Origin: Agromyces sp. ISL-38
Lineage (GTDB): Bacteria; Actinomycetota; Actinomycetes; Actinomycetales; Microbacteriaceae
Direction: 5' to 3'
DNA length: 64,000 nucleotides
NCBI RefSeq assembly: GCF_018613935.1
Contig: NZ_JAGGPF010000010.1
Location: 372,001 to 436,000, forward strand
Positions 48,995 to 58,909 of the stretch are shown in pieces. The notes under the pieces were generated by a model. It saw only the letters and a list, made by a program, of their open reading frames with translations, was not told the DNA's origin and did no database searches. A program made the translations under genes and the position numbers. Every line of letters begins with the position of its first letter. Position 1 is the first letter of the stretch.

Positions 48995-49603
48995 GTGCGC
49001 GTGCTCGGCATCGACCCCGGCCTGACGCGATGCGGCGTCGGCGTGGTCGACGTGGAGCCGAATCGCACCGCACGGCTCGTCGACGTCGTGGTGCTCCGCT
49101 CGCCTCCCGACCTGCCGATCGAGCAGCGCCTCGCGCGCATCGCCGACGGCATCGAGGCGATCATCGAGGAGCACCGGCCGCACGCGGTCGCCCTCGAGCG
49201 GGTCTTCGCCCGCAGTGACGTCTCGACGATCATGGGCACCGCGCAGATCTCGGGGGTCGCGATGCTCATCGCGGCGCGGCGGGCGCTTCCGGTCGCCCTG
49301 CACACTCCCAGCGAGGTGAAGGCCGCGATCACCGGATACGGCCGGGCCGACAAGAAGCAGGTGGGGGCGATGGTCGCCCGCATCCTCGGGCTCGACGAGG
49401 TGCCGAAGCCGGCGGATGCCGCCGACGCGCTCGCGCTCGCGATCTGCCACGCCTGGCGCACCGGCGGTGTCGCTGGCGCCGCCGTGCGCGACGGTCGCGC
49501 CGGGCTCACTGAGGACGCAGGCCTCACTCCGGCCCAGCGTGCATGGATCGCCGCCGAGCGCTCCGCCGCCGTGTCGGGGGCGGCCCGTAGGCTGAAGGAG
49601 TGA
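48995..49603 (+). CDS. ruvC: Crossover junction endodeoxyribonuclease RuvC
   Basis: 202 residues from GTG 48995. Holliday-junction resolvase. Catalytic acidic residues are Asp7 (GIDPGL), Glu68 (ALERVF), Asp141 and Asp144 (DAADAL). C-terminal extension beyond residue 165 is Ala/Arg rich. Stop overlaps ruvA start (GTGA). Confidence 0.95.
   Translation: MRVLGIDPGLTRCGVGVVDVEPNRTARLVDVVVLRSPPDLPIEQRLARIADGIEAIIEEHRPHAVALERVFARSDVSTIMGTAQISGVAMLIAARRALPVALHTPSEVKAAITGYGRADKKQVGAMVARILGLDEVPKPADAADALALAICHAWRTGGVAGAAVRDGRAGLTEDAGLTPAQRAWIAAERSAAVSGAARRLKE
49588..49593 (+). promoter_or_regulatory. -10 box (TAGGCT) for an internal ruvA start
   Basis: TAGGCT inside the end of ruvC, 6 nt before GTG 49600. 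It could give ruvAB transcripts independent of ruvC, or may be coincidental within coding DNA. Confidence 0.35.
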
Positions 49604-50217
49604 TCTCCTCTCTTCGCGGCCGCGTGCTCACCGCAGCCGGCAGTTCGGTCGTGATCGAGGTCGGCGGCGTTGGGTTCCACGTCAACACCACTCCCGCACT
49701 CGCGCTCGCGAGCCGTGAGGGCCACGAGCTCGCAGTGCACACGACGCTCGTCGTCCGAGAAGACTCGCTGACCTTGTTCGGTTTCGCCTCGCGGCCCGAG
49801 CTCGACGTGTTCGACCTGCTCATCGGCGTCACGGGAGTCGGCCCGAAATCGGCGCTCGGAGTGCTCTCGGCCCTCTCGCCCGACCAGGTCGCCCTCGCCG
49901 TGCAGCACGACGACGACGCCGTCTTCCGCAAGGTGAGCGGCATCGGCCCGAAGACGGCAAAGCTCATCACCGTGTCGCTCGCCGGCAAGCTCGTCGCGAC
50001 GGCCGCGCCTGCTGCGTCCACGGTCGTCACGGGCGGCGTCGCCGAGAGCGTGCTCGCGGCCCTCACCGGACTCGGCTGGTCGGAGCGGGTCGCGGCCGAG
50101 GCGGTCGAAGAGACGATCGGCGCGGCATCCGACACCGAAGCGGCATCCGTGCCCACGCTCTTGCGGTTGACGCTCTCGCGGCTCGGGCCGGCCCAGCACT
50201 CGGGCAGGACTCGATGA
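49600..50217 (+). CDS. ruvA: Holliday junction branch migration protein RuvA
   Basis: 205 residues from GTG 49600. Tetrameric junction-binding protein. OB-fold N-terminus ([10 protein letters not shown]), two helix-hairpin-helix motifs [11 protein letters not shown] and [10 protein letters not shown], and a C-terminal RuvB-binding domain near 150-195. Overlaps ruvC and ruvB by 4 bp each. Confidence 0.95.
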   Translation: MISSLRGRVLTAAGSSVVIEVGGVGFHVNTTPALALASREGHELAVHTTLVVREDSLTLFGFASRPELDVFDLLIGVTGVGPKSALGVLSALSPDQVALAVQHDDDAVFRKVSGIGPKTAKLITVSLAGKLVATAAPAASTVVTGGVAESVLAALTGLGWSERVAAEAVEETIGAASDTEAASVPTLLRLTLSRLGPAQHSGRTR

Positions 50218-51245
50218 GCGACGCCGACCTCGACCTCACCGACCCCGCGCTCTCCTCAGAGGCCGAGCTCGCGTTCGAAGGTGCACTCCGCCCGAAGAGC
50301 CTCGAGGAGTTCGTCGGCCAGACCCGCGTGCGCGGGCAGTTGCAGCTGCTCCTCACCGCGGCCACGATGCAGCAGCGCACGCCCGACCACATCCTGCTCG
50401 CCGGCCCGCCCGGGCTCGGAAAGACGACGCTCGCAATGATCGTCGCGTACGAGGGCGGGCGACCGCTGCGCATGTCGAGCGGGCCCGCGATCCAGCACGC
50501 GGGCGACCTCGCCGCGATCCTCAGCTCGCTCGTGCCGGGGGAGGTGCTCTTCATCGACGAGGTCCACCGCATGGCGCGATCGGCCGAAGAGATGCTCTAT
50601 CTCGCGATGGAAGACTTCCGCATCGACATCATGGTCGGCAAGGGAGCGGGGGCGACGTCGGTGCCACTCGACCTCGCGCCGTTCACGCTCGTCGGCGCCA
50701 CGACCCGCTCCGGACTCCTCCCGAATCCGCTGCGCGACCGGTTCGGCTTCACGGCGCACCTCGAGTTCTACGACGAGTCCGAGCTCGAGCAGGTGCTCGT
50801 GCGCGCGGCGACGATGCTGGGGCTCAACGTCGATCGCGAAGCGCTCGCCGAGATCGCGGGGCGCTGCCGGGGCACTCCTCGCATCGCGAACAGGCTGTTG
50901 CGGCGGGTGCGCGACTACGCCCTCGTGCACGGCGGCCGCGCCGACATCGGTGCGGTGCGTGCCGCGCTCGATCTCTACGACGTCGACCCGCTCGGCCTCG
51001 ACCGACTCGACCGCGCCGTCATGGAGACCATCCTCACGAGGTTCGGGGGCGGGCCGGTGGGCCTCAACACGCTCGCCGTCTCGGTGGGCGAGGAGTCGGA
51101 GACCATCGAGGCGGTGGTCGAACCGTTCCTCGTACGCATCGGCCTCATCACGCGCACCCCCCGCGGGCGGATGGCGACACCTTCGGCATGGCGGCACTTC
51201 GGGCTCCCCGAGGTCGGAGCCACCCTCGCCATCGATGACCTATAA
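50214..51245 (+). CDS. ruvB: Holliday junction branch migration ATPase RuvB
   Basis: 343 residues. AAA+ motor with Walker [13 protein letters not shown] near 63, Walker B LFIDEVHR near 115, sensor 1 LVGATTRSG, arginine-finger region NPLRDRFG and winged-helix C-terminus ([14 protein letters not shown]). ATG overlaps ruvA (ATGA). The stop overlaps the yajC -10 box. Confidence 0.97.
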   Translation: MSDADLDLTDPALSSEAELAFEGALRPKSLEEFVGQTRVRGQLQLLLTAATMQQRTPDHILLAGPPGLGKTTLAMIVAYEGGRPLRMSSGPAIQHAGDLAAILSSLVPGEVLFIDEVHRMARSAEEMLYLAMEDFRIDIMVGKGAGATSVPLDLAPFTLVGATTRSGLLPNPLRDRFGFTAHLEFYDESELEQVLVRAATMLGLNVDREALAEIAGRCRGTPRIANRLLRRVRDYALVHGGRADIGAVRAALDLYDVDPLGLDRLDRAVMETILTRFGGGPVGLNTLAVSVGEESETIEAVVEPFLVRIGLITRTPRGRMATPSAWRHFGLPEVGATLAIDDL

Positions 51246-51246
51246 T
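51241..51246 (+). promoter_or_regulatory. -10 box (TATAAT) for yajC-secDF
   Basis: A perfect TATAAT overlapping the ruvB TAA stop, 69 nt before the yajC ATG. It would separate secretion genes from the ruv operon. Confidence 0.55.
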
Positions 51247-51315
51247 CCTTTGAGGCGAAGCCCTCGCCGCCAATGACTTCGTGCGGTCGCCGCACACCGG
51301 AAGGTTCCTCCCCTC

Positions 51316-51696
51316 ATGCCCTTCGATCCCTTCACTCTCATCATGCTCGCCGTCCTGGCGGTGCTGATCTTCTTCATGTTCCGCAACTCGCGCAAGCGTC
51401 AGGCCGACGCTCGCAACCTGCAGGAGAAGGTGCAGCCGGGAGCGAAGGTGATGACCAACTTCGGCGTGTTCGGCACCATCCTCTCAATCGACGAAGACGA
51501 GAACCAGGTGCTGCTCGAGACTTCGCCCGGCACGGTGCTCACGGTGCACCGCCAGACCGTCGCACGCGTGGTGGAGCCCAACACCGTCATCGCCGACGAC
51601 GAGTCGCCGGCGCTCGAAGGCGGTGAGCCCGCGTTCGGCGAGCGCGTCGACGACGCGACCGACGAGACGCCCGACACCAAGAAGTCGGACGACTAA
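51316..51696 (+). CDS. yajC: Preprotein translocase subunit YajC
   Basis: 126 residues. One N-terminal membrane helix (about 5-22) then the YajC core (RKRQADARNLQEKVQPGAKV, TNFGVFGTILSI, ARVVEPNTV) and an acidic tail. SecDF accessory subunit. secD begins 63 bp downstream. Confidence 0.94.
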   Translation: MPFDPFTLIMLAVLAVLIFFMFRNSRKRQADARNLQEKVQPGAKVMTNFGVFGTILSIDEDENQVLLETSPGTVLTVHRQTVARVVEPNTVIADDESPALEGGEPAFGERVDDATDETPDTKKSDD

Positions 51697-51759
51697 GCTC
51701 CCTACCCCGAGGCTCGGCTCGCGCGTCGTCGCGCGGGCTCCTGCAGAGAAAGCAGAAAC

Positions 51760-53505
51760 GTGGCTGCACCATCGAAGCGGTCATCCCGCCCGACGCCCGT
51801 CCGCAAGGCCTGGCGTTCACTCACGTGGCTGGGTGTCATCATCGCCCTGCTCTTCGGCATCAACGCGGCCGGAGTGATCTGGGCCAACGGTTCATGGTCC
51901 CCGAAGCTCGCGCTCGACCTCGAGGGCGGCACCCAGATCATCCTCGCGCCCAAGGTCGAGAGCGGTGAGACCGTCTCGCAGGAGCAGCTCGACCAGGCCG
52001 TCTCGATCATCCGCCAACGCGTCGACGCCTCCGGCGTCGCCGAGGCCGAGATCAACACCGAGGGCTCGAACGTCGTCGTACGCATCCCCGGAGAGCTCGA
52101 CGACCAGACCCGGGCCCGCATCGAGTCATCGGCGAAGCTCGAGCTTCGCGCGGTCCTCCTCGCGGGTGCCGCCACGAGCGAGTCGATCGATCCGAGTGCC
52201 AGCCCCGAGCCGACCGACGGCGCGGCCGAGGAGCTCGAGTCGACCCCGACGACGGAGCCGACCGACGGGAGCGACCTCGCGTGGATCACTCCCGCGCTGC
52301 AAGACGAGTTCGACACCTTCGATTGCGCGACGATGGATGACGCATCCACGAACGCCGCGCCGACCGACGAGCCGCTCGTGACGTGCGACGTCGAACGCAG
52401 CGTGAAGTACCTCCTCGGTCCGGTCGAGGCGAGCGGCGAGAACATCGTCGACGCGACGAACGGCACCGTGCAGACCCAGACGGGCGCCTCGACCGGCCAG
52501 TGGGCGGTCAACATCGTCTTCGACGCCAAGGGCACCGACGACTTCGCCAAGGTCAGCACCCGTCTCTTCGGCCTCCAGGGTGAGGGTGCATCGCCGCGCG
52601 ACCAGTTCGCGTTCGTGCTCGACGGCGCCGTGCTCACGGCACCGCAGATGAACGGCGCGATCACCGACGGCCGACCGCAGATCACCGGCAGCTTCACACA
52701 GGCGTCGTCGAAGTCGCTCGCCGACCAGCTGAAGTTCGGCGCGTTGCCGATCAGCTTCACGGTGCAGTCGTCCGACACCATCTCGGCCACGCTCGGCACC
52801 TCGCAACTGCAGAGCGGCCTCGTCGCGGGCCTCATCGGCCTGATCCTGGTCGTCATCTACACGCTCTTCCAATACCGCCTGCTCGGCACTGTGACGATCG
52901 CATCGCTCATCATCGCGGGGGTCATCACCTATCTCATGATCACGATCCTGTCGTGGCGTGAGGGCTATCGACTCTCGCTCGCCGGCATCGCGGGCCTCAT
53001 CGTCGCGATCGGATTCACCGCCGACTCGTTCATCGTCTACTTCGAACGCGTGAGAGACGAGCTTCGCGACGGCAGGCCCATCGTGGGCGCCGTCGAGGCC
53101 GGCTGGAAGCGCGCGTTCCGCACGGTGCTCGCGTCGAAGGGCGTGAACCTCCTCGCGGCGGTCGTGCTCTTCATCCTCGCGGTCGGCAACGTGAAGGGCT
53201 TCGCCTACACGCTCGGACTCACGACGATCATCGACGTCCTCGTCGTGATCCTCTTCACGCACCCGATGCTGCAATTGCTTGCGCAGACGAGGTTCTTCTC
53301 GAGCGGCCACCCGTTGTCCGGACTCGACCCGAACGCGCTCGGCGCTGTCTACCGTGGCCGTGCCGAGTTCCGCAAGCCCGTCGCCGTCGCACCACGAAAG
53401 GTGGCGTCGAGCTCGAAAGAGGCGCAGCGCCGCCAGACGATCGCCGAGCGCAAGGCCGCATCCGTCGGTGCCGGCTCTACGTCGAACGACGGGAAGGAGT
53501 CCTGA
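51760..53505 (+). CDS. secD: Protein translocase subunit SecD
   Basis: 581 residues from GTG 51760. Six membrane helices: one near 20-42, then five from about 350. The periplasmic-type P1 domain (LALDLEGGTQIIL) is interrupted by an acidic Ser/Thr/Pro-rich insert at about 140-172. Proton-dependent helper of SecYEG export. A basic, Ser/Lys-rich C-terminus follows. secF starts in the overlapping TGATG. Confidence 0.96.
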   Translation: MAAPSKRSSRPTPVRKAWRSLTWLGVIIALLFGINAAGVIWANGSWSPKLALDLEGGTQIILAPKVESGETVSQEQLDQAVSIIRQRVDASGVAEAEINTEGSNVVVRIPGELDDQTRARIESSAKLELRAVLLAGAATSESIDPSASPEPTDGAAEELESTPTTEPTDGSDLAWITPALQDEFDTFDCATMDDASTNAAPTDEPLVTCDVERSVKYLLGPVEASGENIVDATNGTVQTQTGASTGQWAVNIVFDAKGTDDFAKVSTRLFGLQGEGASPRDQFAFVLDGAVLTAPQMNGAITDGRPQITGSFTQASSKSLADQLKFGALPISFTVQSSDTISATLGTSQLQSGLVAGLIGLILVVIYTLFQYRLLGTVTIASLIIAGVITYLMITILSWREGYRLSLAGIAGLIVAIGFTADSFIVYFERVRDELRDGRPIVGAVEAGWKRAFRTVLASKGVNLLAAVVLFILAVGNVKGFAYTLGLTTIIDVLVVILFTHPMLQLLAQTRFFSSGHPLSGLDPNALGAVYRGRAEFRKPVAVAPRKVASSSKEAQRRQTIAERKAASVGAGSTSNDGKES

Positions 53506-54524
53506 TGGCCAGTCGCCTCACGACCTTCGGCAACGATCTCTACACGGGCAAGCGCTCGCTCAACTTCGTCGGCGGACGCAAGAAGTGGTACGCGATCGCC
53601 GGCGTGCTGATCATCCTCTCGGTGCTCGTGCCGGTGGTGAGCGGATTCCACTTCGGCATCGAGTTCCGCGGCGGATCGCAGTTCCAGATCTCCGGTGTAG
53701 CGCAGGCCGCCGCTGAGCCCGCGATCGAAGCGGTCGCCGAGGTCGTGCCCGACACGGTGGCCAGAGTCACCATCGTCGGCGCCGACGGCGTCCGCGTGCA
53801 GACTGACCAGCTCGCGCAAGACGATTCGCGAGCCGTCTCGTCGGCGCTCGCCGAGGCCTACGACGTGCCCGATTCAGAGGTCACGTCCTCCTTCATCGGA
53901 CCGAGCTGGGGCGCGGATGTCACGAGGCAGGCCGTCGTCGGCCTGATCTCGTTCCTGCTGCTCGCCGCCATCATCATGGCGCTCTACTTCCGAACGTGGA
54001 AGATGTCGGTCGCGGCGATCCTCGCGTTGCTCGGCGACCTCGTCGTCACGGTCGGCGTCTATGCCGCGGTCGGCTTCGAGATCACCCCCGCGGCGATGAT
54101 CGGCATCCTGACGATCCTCAGTTACTCGTTGTACGACACGGTCGTCGTGTTCGACAAGATCCGCGAGAACACGACAGAGGACGGCGCCGAATCGCGTCGC
54201 ACGTTCGCCGAGTCGGTGAACCTCGCCGTGAACCAGACCCTCGTGCGATCCATCAACACGAGCGTGGTCGCGGCTCTGCCGGTCGCGGCGATCCTGTTCA
54301 TCGGCGCGGGAGTGCTCGGGGCTGACACGCTCCGCGACATCTCGCTCGCACTGCTCATCGGCATTGTCGTCGGCACCTGGTCGACGGTCTTCATCGCCGC
54401 TCCGCTCTACTCGCAATTGCGCGAGGGTGAGGCCGTGATCAGCCGGCACGACCAGAGGGTGTTGAAGGAGCGCGAGCGGGCGACATCCGCGAATGCCGAC
54501 CTCGAGGCGCTGCCGGCCACATGA
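53505..54524 (+). CDS. secF: Protein translocase subunit SecF
   Basis: 339 residues. Six membrane helices; SecF opening FHFGIEFRGGSQF, conserved YDTVVVFDKIREN near 209-221 and NQTLVRSINTS near 243. ATG shares one base with the secD stop (TGATG), so translation is coupled. No apt gene lies between secF and rel here. Confidence 0.96.
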   Translation: MASRLTTFGNDLYTGKRSLNFVGGRKKWYAIAGVLIILSVLVPVVSGFHFGIEFRGGSQFQISGVAQAAAEPAIEAVAEVVPDTVARVTIVGADGVRVQTDQLAQDDSRAVSSALAEAYDVPDSEVTSSFIGPSWGADVTRQAVVGLISFLLLAAIIMALYFRTWKMSVAAILALLGDLVVTVGVYAAVGFEITPAAMIGILTILSYSLYDTVVVFDKIRENTTEDGAESRRTFAESVNLAVNQTLVRSINTSVVAALPVAAILFIGAGVLGADTLRDISLALLIGIVVGTWSTVFIAAPLYSQLREGEAVISRHDQRVLKERERATSANADLEALPAT

Positions 54525-54574
54525 TGTTCGCGCCAGGCGTCAGCCTGCCGACGGGGACAGCTCTCCGGAACGGC

Positions 54575-54580
54575 GATAAT
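54575..54580 (+). promoter_or_regulatory. -10 box (GATAAT) for rel
   Basis: GATAAT 22 nt before the rel ATG, with GGAGG between the two. Confidence 0.45.
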
Positions 54581-54602
54581 TGAGTTCTGGAGGTGCTGAG
54601 CG

Positions 54603-56861
54603 ATGACGGAGACCGGGGTCAACTCGACGGCATCGCTGCGCCGTCTGGTGCCGCGCATCTTCTCGAAGGCGCAGCCTTCCGGAGCAGTCGACACGCTGTT
54701 GCGCACGGTGCGGATGCATCACCCGAAAGCCGACATCTCGCTCGTCGAGCGCGCATACACCGTCGCGGAGCGCGCGCACGAGGGGCAGAAGCGCAAGAGC
54801 GGTGAGCCCTACATCACGCATCCGGTCGCGGTCGCGCAGATCCTCGCCGACCTCGGCATCGGATCGAAGACCATCGCCGCGGCCCTCCTGCACGACACCG
54901 TCGAAGACACGGCCTACACGCTCGATCAGGTGCGCGCCGACTTCGGTGACGAGATCGCGATGCTCGTCGACGGCGTCACGAAGCTCGACAAGGTCAAGTA
55001 CGGCGACTCCACGCAGGCGGAGACCGTTCGCAAGATGATCGTCGCGATGTCAAAAGACATTCGCGTGCTCATCATCAAGCTCGCCGACCGGCTGCACAAC
55101 GCCCGCACCTGGGGATTCGTCCCGGCGGAGTCCGCGGCGCGCAAGGCCACCGAGACGCTCGAGATCTACGCGCCGCTCGCGCATCGGCTCGGTATCCAGG
55201 CCATCAAGCTGGAGCTCGAAGACCTCTCGTTCGCGGTGCTCTACCCGAAGCTCTACGCCGAGATCGAGAGCCTCGTGAAGCAGCGCACGCCGCAGCGCGA
55301 GGAGTTCGTTCAGAACGTCATCGATCTCGTGAATGACGACCTGAAGAGCGCGAAGATCCGTGGCAAGGTCGTCGGGCGCCCGAAGCAGTACTACTCGATC
55401 TACCAGAAGATGATCGTGCGCGGCCGGGACTTCGACGAGATCTACGACCTCGTCGGTATCCGCGTGCTCGTGAATTCGGTTCGTGACTGTTATGCCGTGC
55501 TCGGCGCCATCCACGCACGATGGACCCCGCTGCCCGGCCGCTTCAAGGACTACATCGCCACGCCGAAGTTCAACCTGTACCAGTCGCTCCACACGACGGT
55601 CATCGGCCCGAAGGGCCGCGCGGTCGAGATCCAGATCCGTACCCATGACATGCACCAGCGCGCCGAGTTCGGCGTCGCGGCGCACTGGAAGTACAAGGAG
55701 CGGCTCGCCGCGGGCCGCACCGCCGACAAGCAGACCGGCGAGCAGAGCGAGACCGACATGGCCTGGCTCGCGCATATCTCCGATTGGCAGGCCGAGACCG
55801 CCGATCCCGGGGAGTTCCTCGACTCCCTGCGGTTCGAGATCGGTGCCAAGGAGGTCTACGTCTTCACGCCGAAGGGCCGCGTGATCGGCCTTCCTGCGGG
55901 CGCCACTCCCGTCGACTTCGCCTACGCCGTGCACACCGAGGTCGGTCACCGCACGATGGGCGCGAAGGTCAACGGCCGGCTCGTGCCGCTCGAGAGCGAG
56001 TTGTCGAGCGGTGACGTCGTCGAGGTGTTCACGTCGAAGAACCCCGACTCGGGCCCCAGCAAGGACTGGCTGGGCTTCGTGAAGAGCCCGCGTGCCCGGA
56101 ACAAGATCCGGCAGTGGTTCACGAAGGAGCGCCGCGACGAGGCGATCGAGCAGGGACGCGATGCCATCGCGCGCGCGATGCGCAAGCAGAACCTGCCGCT
56201 GCAGAAGCTCATGAGCCAGGAGTCGTTCGCCGAGGTCGCGGCACAGCTGCACTACGACGACGTCTCGTCGCTGTATGCGGCAGTCGGCGAGGGGCACGTC
56301 TCGACCCAGTCGGTGCTCGAGAAGGTCGTCGCGCTCGTGCGCGACGTCGACGAAGGCGATGAGCCCGACCTGCCGATCCCGGTGCGCTCGCGGCCGCTGC
56401 CGCGCAGCTCCGACTCGGGTGTGCTCGTGCGCGGGGCTCCCGACATCCTCGTGAAGCTCGCGCGTTGCTGCACTCCGGTTCCGGGTGACGCCATCGTCGG
56501 CTTCATCACGAGAGGCTCGGGCGTCTCGGTGCACCAGGCGAACTGCCACAACGTGCAGTCGCTGATGCGCGAGCCCGAGCGCATGATCGACGTGGAGTGG
56601 GCGCCGAGCTCGAAGAGCATCTTCCTCGTGCACATCCAGATCGAGGCCCTCGATCGTGCCGGACTGCTCTCGGATGTCACGCGCGTGCTCTCGGAGCACC
56701 ACGTCAACATCCTCTCGGCCAACGTCTCCACCTCGACCGATCGCCTGGCTCTCAGCCGATTCGTCTTCGAGATGGGCGACACGACGCACCTCGATCGCGT
56801 GCTCAACGCCGTGCGCCGCATCGATGCGGTCTACGACGTCTATCGAGTGAGCGACGGCTGA
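54603..56861 (+). CDS. rel: Bifunctional (p)ppGpp synthetase/hydrolase Rel
   Basis: 752 residues. Makes and degrades (p)ppGpp. Hydrolase HD domain intact: His73 (ITHPV), His97-Asp98 and Glu101-Asp102 (HDTVED), and RLHNART. Synthetase domain includes KPKQYYSIYQKM-type GRPKQYYSIYQKM, FKDYIATPKFNLYQSLHTTV, and EIQIRTHDMH. TGS (VYVFTPKGRVIGLPAGATPVDFAYAVHT), helical, zinc-finger (ARCCTPVPGD...CHN) and ACT domains follow. Both activities should be functional. ATG 54603 with GGAGG upstream. Confidence 0.97.
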   Translation: MTETGVNSTASLRRLVPRIFSKAQPSGAVDTLLRTVRMHHPKADISLVERAYTVAERAHEGQKRKSGEPYITHPVAVAQILADLGIGSKTIAAALLHDTVEDTAYTLDQVRADFGDEIAMLVDGVTKLDKVKYGDSTQAETVRKMIVAMSKDIRVLIIKLADRLHNARTWGFVPAESAARKATETLEIYAPLAHRLGIQAIKLELEDLSFAVLYPKLYAEIESLVKQRTPQREEFVQNVIDLVNDDLKSAKIRGKVVGRPKQYYSIYQKMIVRGRDFDEIYDLVGIRVLVNSVRDCYAVLGAIHARWTPLPGRFKDYIATPKFNLYQSLHTTVIGPKGRAVEIQIRTHDMHQRAEFGVAAHWKYKERLAAGRTADKQTGEQSETDMAWLAHISDWQAETADPGEFLDSLRFEIGAKEVYVFTPKGRVIGLPAGATPVDFAYAVHTEVGHRTMGAKVNGRLVPLESELSSGDVVEVFTSKNPDSGPSKDWLGFVKSPRARNKIRQWFTKERRDEAIEQGRDAIARAMRKQNLPLQKLMSQESFAEVAAQLHYDDVSSLYAAVGEGHVSTQSVLEKVVALVRDVDEGDEPDLPIPVRSRPLPRSSDSGVLVRGAPDILVKLARCCTPVPGDAIVGFITRGSGVSVHQANCHNVQSLMREPERMIDVEWAPSSKSIFLVHIQIEALDRAGLLSDVTRVLSEHHVNILSANVSTSTDRLALSRFVFEMGDTTHLDRVLNAVRRIDAVYDVYRVSDG

Positions 56862-57433
56862 GCCTGCCGCACTGACCCGGCGCGACGTGCGCGGTCGAGT
56901 CGCTCGAGTGCGCGAAGCTTGTGCGGCATCCGTCGGGCCTCGTCGAACCGCAGCGCTACCTCGTCGGCAAGGCCGGGGCGGTCGGCGAAGAGCGTCGCGA
57001 CGACGGATTCGGATGCGTCGTCGGTGAGCGCAGCGTCGCGCAAGAGGTCGAATGCGGTGCGAGCGACGGTCGTGCAGCGGGAGGGACCGAAGTCGACGAT
57101 GTCGGCCTCGTTGATCGTGACCTCGCGGACGATCGACCGATGATCGCTGATGACCGCGATCCTCGACCGGTGCGGAACGCAGAACTGCGCAATCGCCGGG
57201 GGAGTGTGCAGGCCCCCGTACACCCACGCGGCCGACAATCGCTCGATCACGAGCGCCCGGGGTGCGCGAAGCGCCACGACGGCCGCGCGAAGCGCCGGAA
57301 GGTCGGGCTCGTCGATCGGGCTCCATCCGTCGTCGATCGCGACGAGCTCGCCGTCGATGCGGGCCGCGCAGAGTTCGGCGAGGGGGAGATCATCGGTGCC
57401 GAGCACCATGGGAAGTCGAGCCATGGAGCCCAT
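56840..57433 (-). CDS. AbiEi-antitoxin-like protein without partner
   Basis: 197 residues from ATG 57433; ATG 57424 (194 residues) is also possible and neither has a ribosome site. Pattern LCAARIDGELVAIDDGWSPID...RLSAAWVYGG...RTAFDLLRDA resembles the C-terminal part of actinobacterial AbiEi-type (type IV antitoxin) proteins. No AbiEii toxin gene is adjacent, so a toxin-antitoxin role is doubtful. Its 3' end overlaps the rel stop region by 22 bp on the opposite strand. Confidence 0.65.
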   Translation of the reverse strand: MGSMARLPMVLGTDDLPLAELCAARIDGELVAIDDGWSPIDEPDLPALRAAVVALRAPRALVIERLSAAWVYGGLHTPPAIAQFCVPHRSRIAVISDHRSIVREVTINEADIVDFGPSRCTTVARTAFDLLRDAALTDDASESVVATLFADRPGLADEVALRFDEARRMPHKLRALERLDRARRAGSVRQAQPSLTR

Positions 57434-57522
57434 CGTGCGGCATTCGGGGGCCTGTGGAATGCCGCCGAGCCGGAACTGTGGACAACCGCGAGTCATGGCG
57501 TGGCGCCGCGGCAGAGTCAGCG

Positions 57523-57556
57523 GCGCCGAGCGGCCCGCGGGGGCGCCGCTCGGCGC
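57523..57556 (-). terminator. Hairpin after the DUF349 gene
   Basis: GCGCCGAGCGGC pairs perfectly with GCCGCTCGGCGC over 12 bp with a 10-nt loop, 34 nt downstream of the DUF349 stop on the minus strand. No T-tract. Confidence 0.55.
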
Positions 57557-57589
57557 ACGAAGGTCGGACGTGAAGAGTCCGCCTGCGAT

Positions 57590-58822
57590 TCAGCCGCCGA
57601 CGGCCTTCAGCCACGTGCGACGAGCCTCGAGCGCCTCGCGGGCGCTTGCCGCCGCCTTGGTATCACCCGATGCCTCCGCGGTGGCGAGTTCGTCTTCGAG
57701 CTTGGCGATGGCGTCTTGGAGCTGGCCGAGCATTCCCTCGGATCGAGCCTTCTTCTCAGGGTCTTCGCGCTGCCAGTGCTCGTCTTCGAGCGACCGCACG
57801 TGCGTCTCGACCTTGCGGAGACGGTCTTCGACGACGCGGACCTGATCGCGGGGGACCTTGCCGATCTCGTCCCACGCTCTCTGGAGGCGGTTCAACGACG
57901 AACGAGCCTGCTTCGGGTCGCGCTCGGCGAGGAGCTTCTCGGCCTCGTCGAGCAGCGCGAGCTTCTCGGTGAGGTTCGCCTGGTAGGCCTCGTCCTCTTG
58001 GGCGTCGATCTCGGCCTTGGCCTGGAAGAGCACGTCGCCCGCTGCCTTGAACTTCGCCCACAGGGTGTCGTCGAGCTTCTTGCCGGCGCGGCCGGCGAGC
58101 TTCCACTCGTCGAGCAGGCTGCGATAGTCGGCGACGCCGTCGGCGCCGCGGGGTGCGAGGGCCTCGGCCCGCTCGATGAGCTGCTGCTTGCGCGAACGGA
58201 CGTCGCGGTGGGCGGCGTCGAGTTCGGCGAAGAACGCCTTGCGGTGCTGCTCGATCGTCGATCGTGCGGTGCGGAAGCGCTTCCAGAGTTCGTTGGCCTC
58301 GTTCTTGGGCAGGCGGGGACCGTCTTGCTGCTGCCTCTGCCACGTCGCGAAGAGCTCGTCGAGCTCCGCGGTCGCCTGCTTCCACTGCGTCTTGGCGGGA
58401 TCCTGCGCGGCCAGCGCCTCGGCCTGCTCGACGACCCTGGTACGCTCGGCGATCGCCTCGGCCACGGCGGCCTTCGCCTCCGCCTGCTGCTGCTCGGTGA
58501 GCTCCTGAGCGGTGCCCGAGAGCGCCTCGAGACGGCGCGCGAGTGCCTCGAGGTCGCCGACGGCATTGGCACCGGCGACCGAGTCGCGGAGCTTCGTCAC
58601 GGCCTTCGCGACATCCGCGGCCGGAGCGCCCCTACGAACGCGCTGCTCGAGCAGGGTCACCTGCCCGGCGAGATCGGCGTACTTGCGCTCGAAGTACGCC
58701 ATGGCCTCCTCAGCCGAGCCGTCGGGATACTGACCGACGGCACGCTCGCCATCGTTCGTCCGCACGAAGACGGTGCCCGTCTCGTCGACGCGGCCCCACG
58801 GTTGCTGCTCTGATTCGGACAC
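57590..58822 (-). CDS. DUF349 domain-containing protein
   Basis: 410 residues from GTG 58822, preceded by AGGTGAGG. Almost entirely helical, with repeated DUF349 modules about 75 residues long (WKRFRTARSTIEQHRKAFF, LWAKFKAAGDVLFQAKAEI, LQRAWDEIGKVPRDQ). Heptad-like coiled coil toward the C-terminus. Function unknown; a conserved neighbour of rel in actinobacteria. Confidence 0.92.
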   Translation of the reverse strand: MSESEQQPWGRVDETGTVFVRTNDGERAVGQYPDGSAEEAMAYFERKYADLAGQVTLLEQRVRRGAPAADVAKAVTKLRDSVAGANAVGDLEALARRLEALSGTAQELTEQQQAEAKAAVAEAIAERTRVVEQAEALAAQDPAKTQWKQATAELDELFATWQRQQQDGPRLPKNEANELWKRFRTARSTIEQHRKAFFAELDAAHRDVRSRKQQLIERAEALAPRGADGVADYRSLLDEWKLAGRAGKKLDDTLWAKFKAAGDVLFQAKAEIDAQEDEAYQANLTEKLALLDEAEKLLAERDPKQARSSLNRLQRAWDEIGKVPRDQVRVVEDRLRKVETHVRSLEDEHWQREDPEKKARSEGMLGQLQDAIAKLEDELATAEASGDTKAAASAREALEARRTWLKAVGG

Positions 58823-58909
58823 GGCCTCACCTTGTCGTAAGTCGGGTGCCGCCCGGGGGCGGCGTTGACGGCATCAAGCCTATTGCACCGCTCACGGGCG
58901 GCGAGGGCC

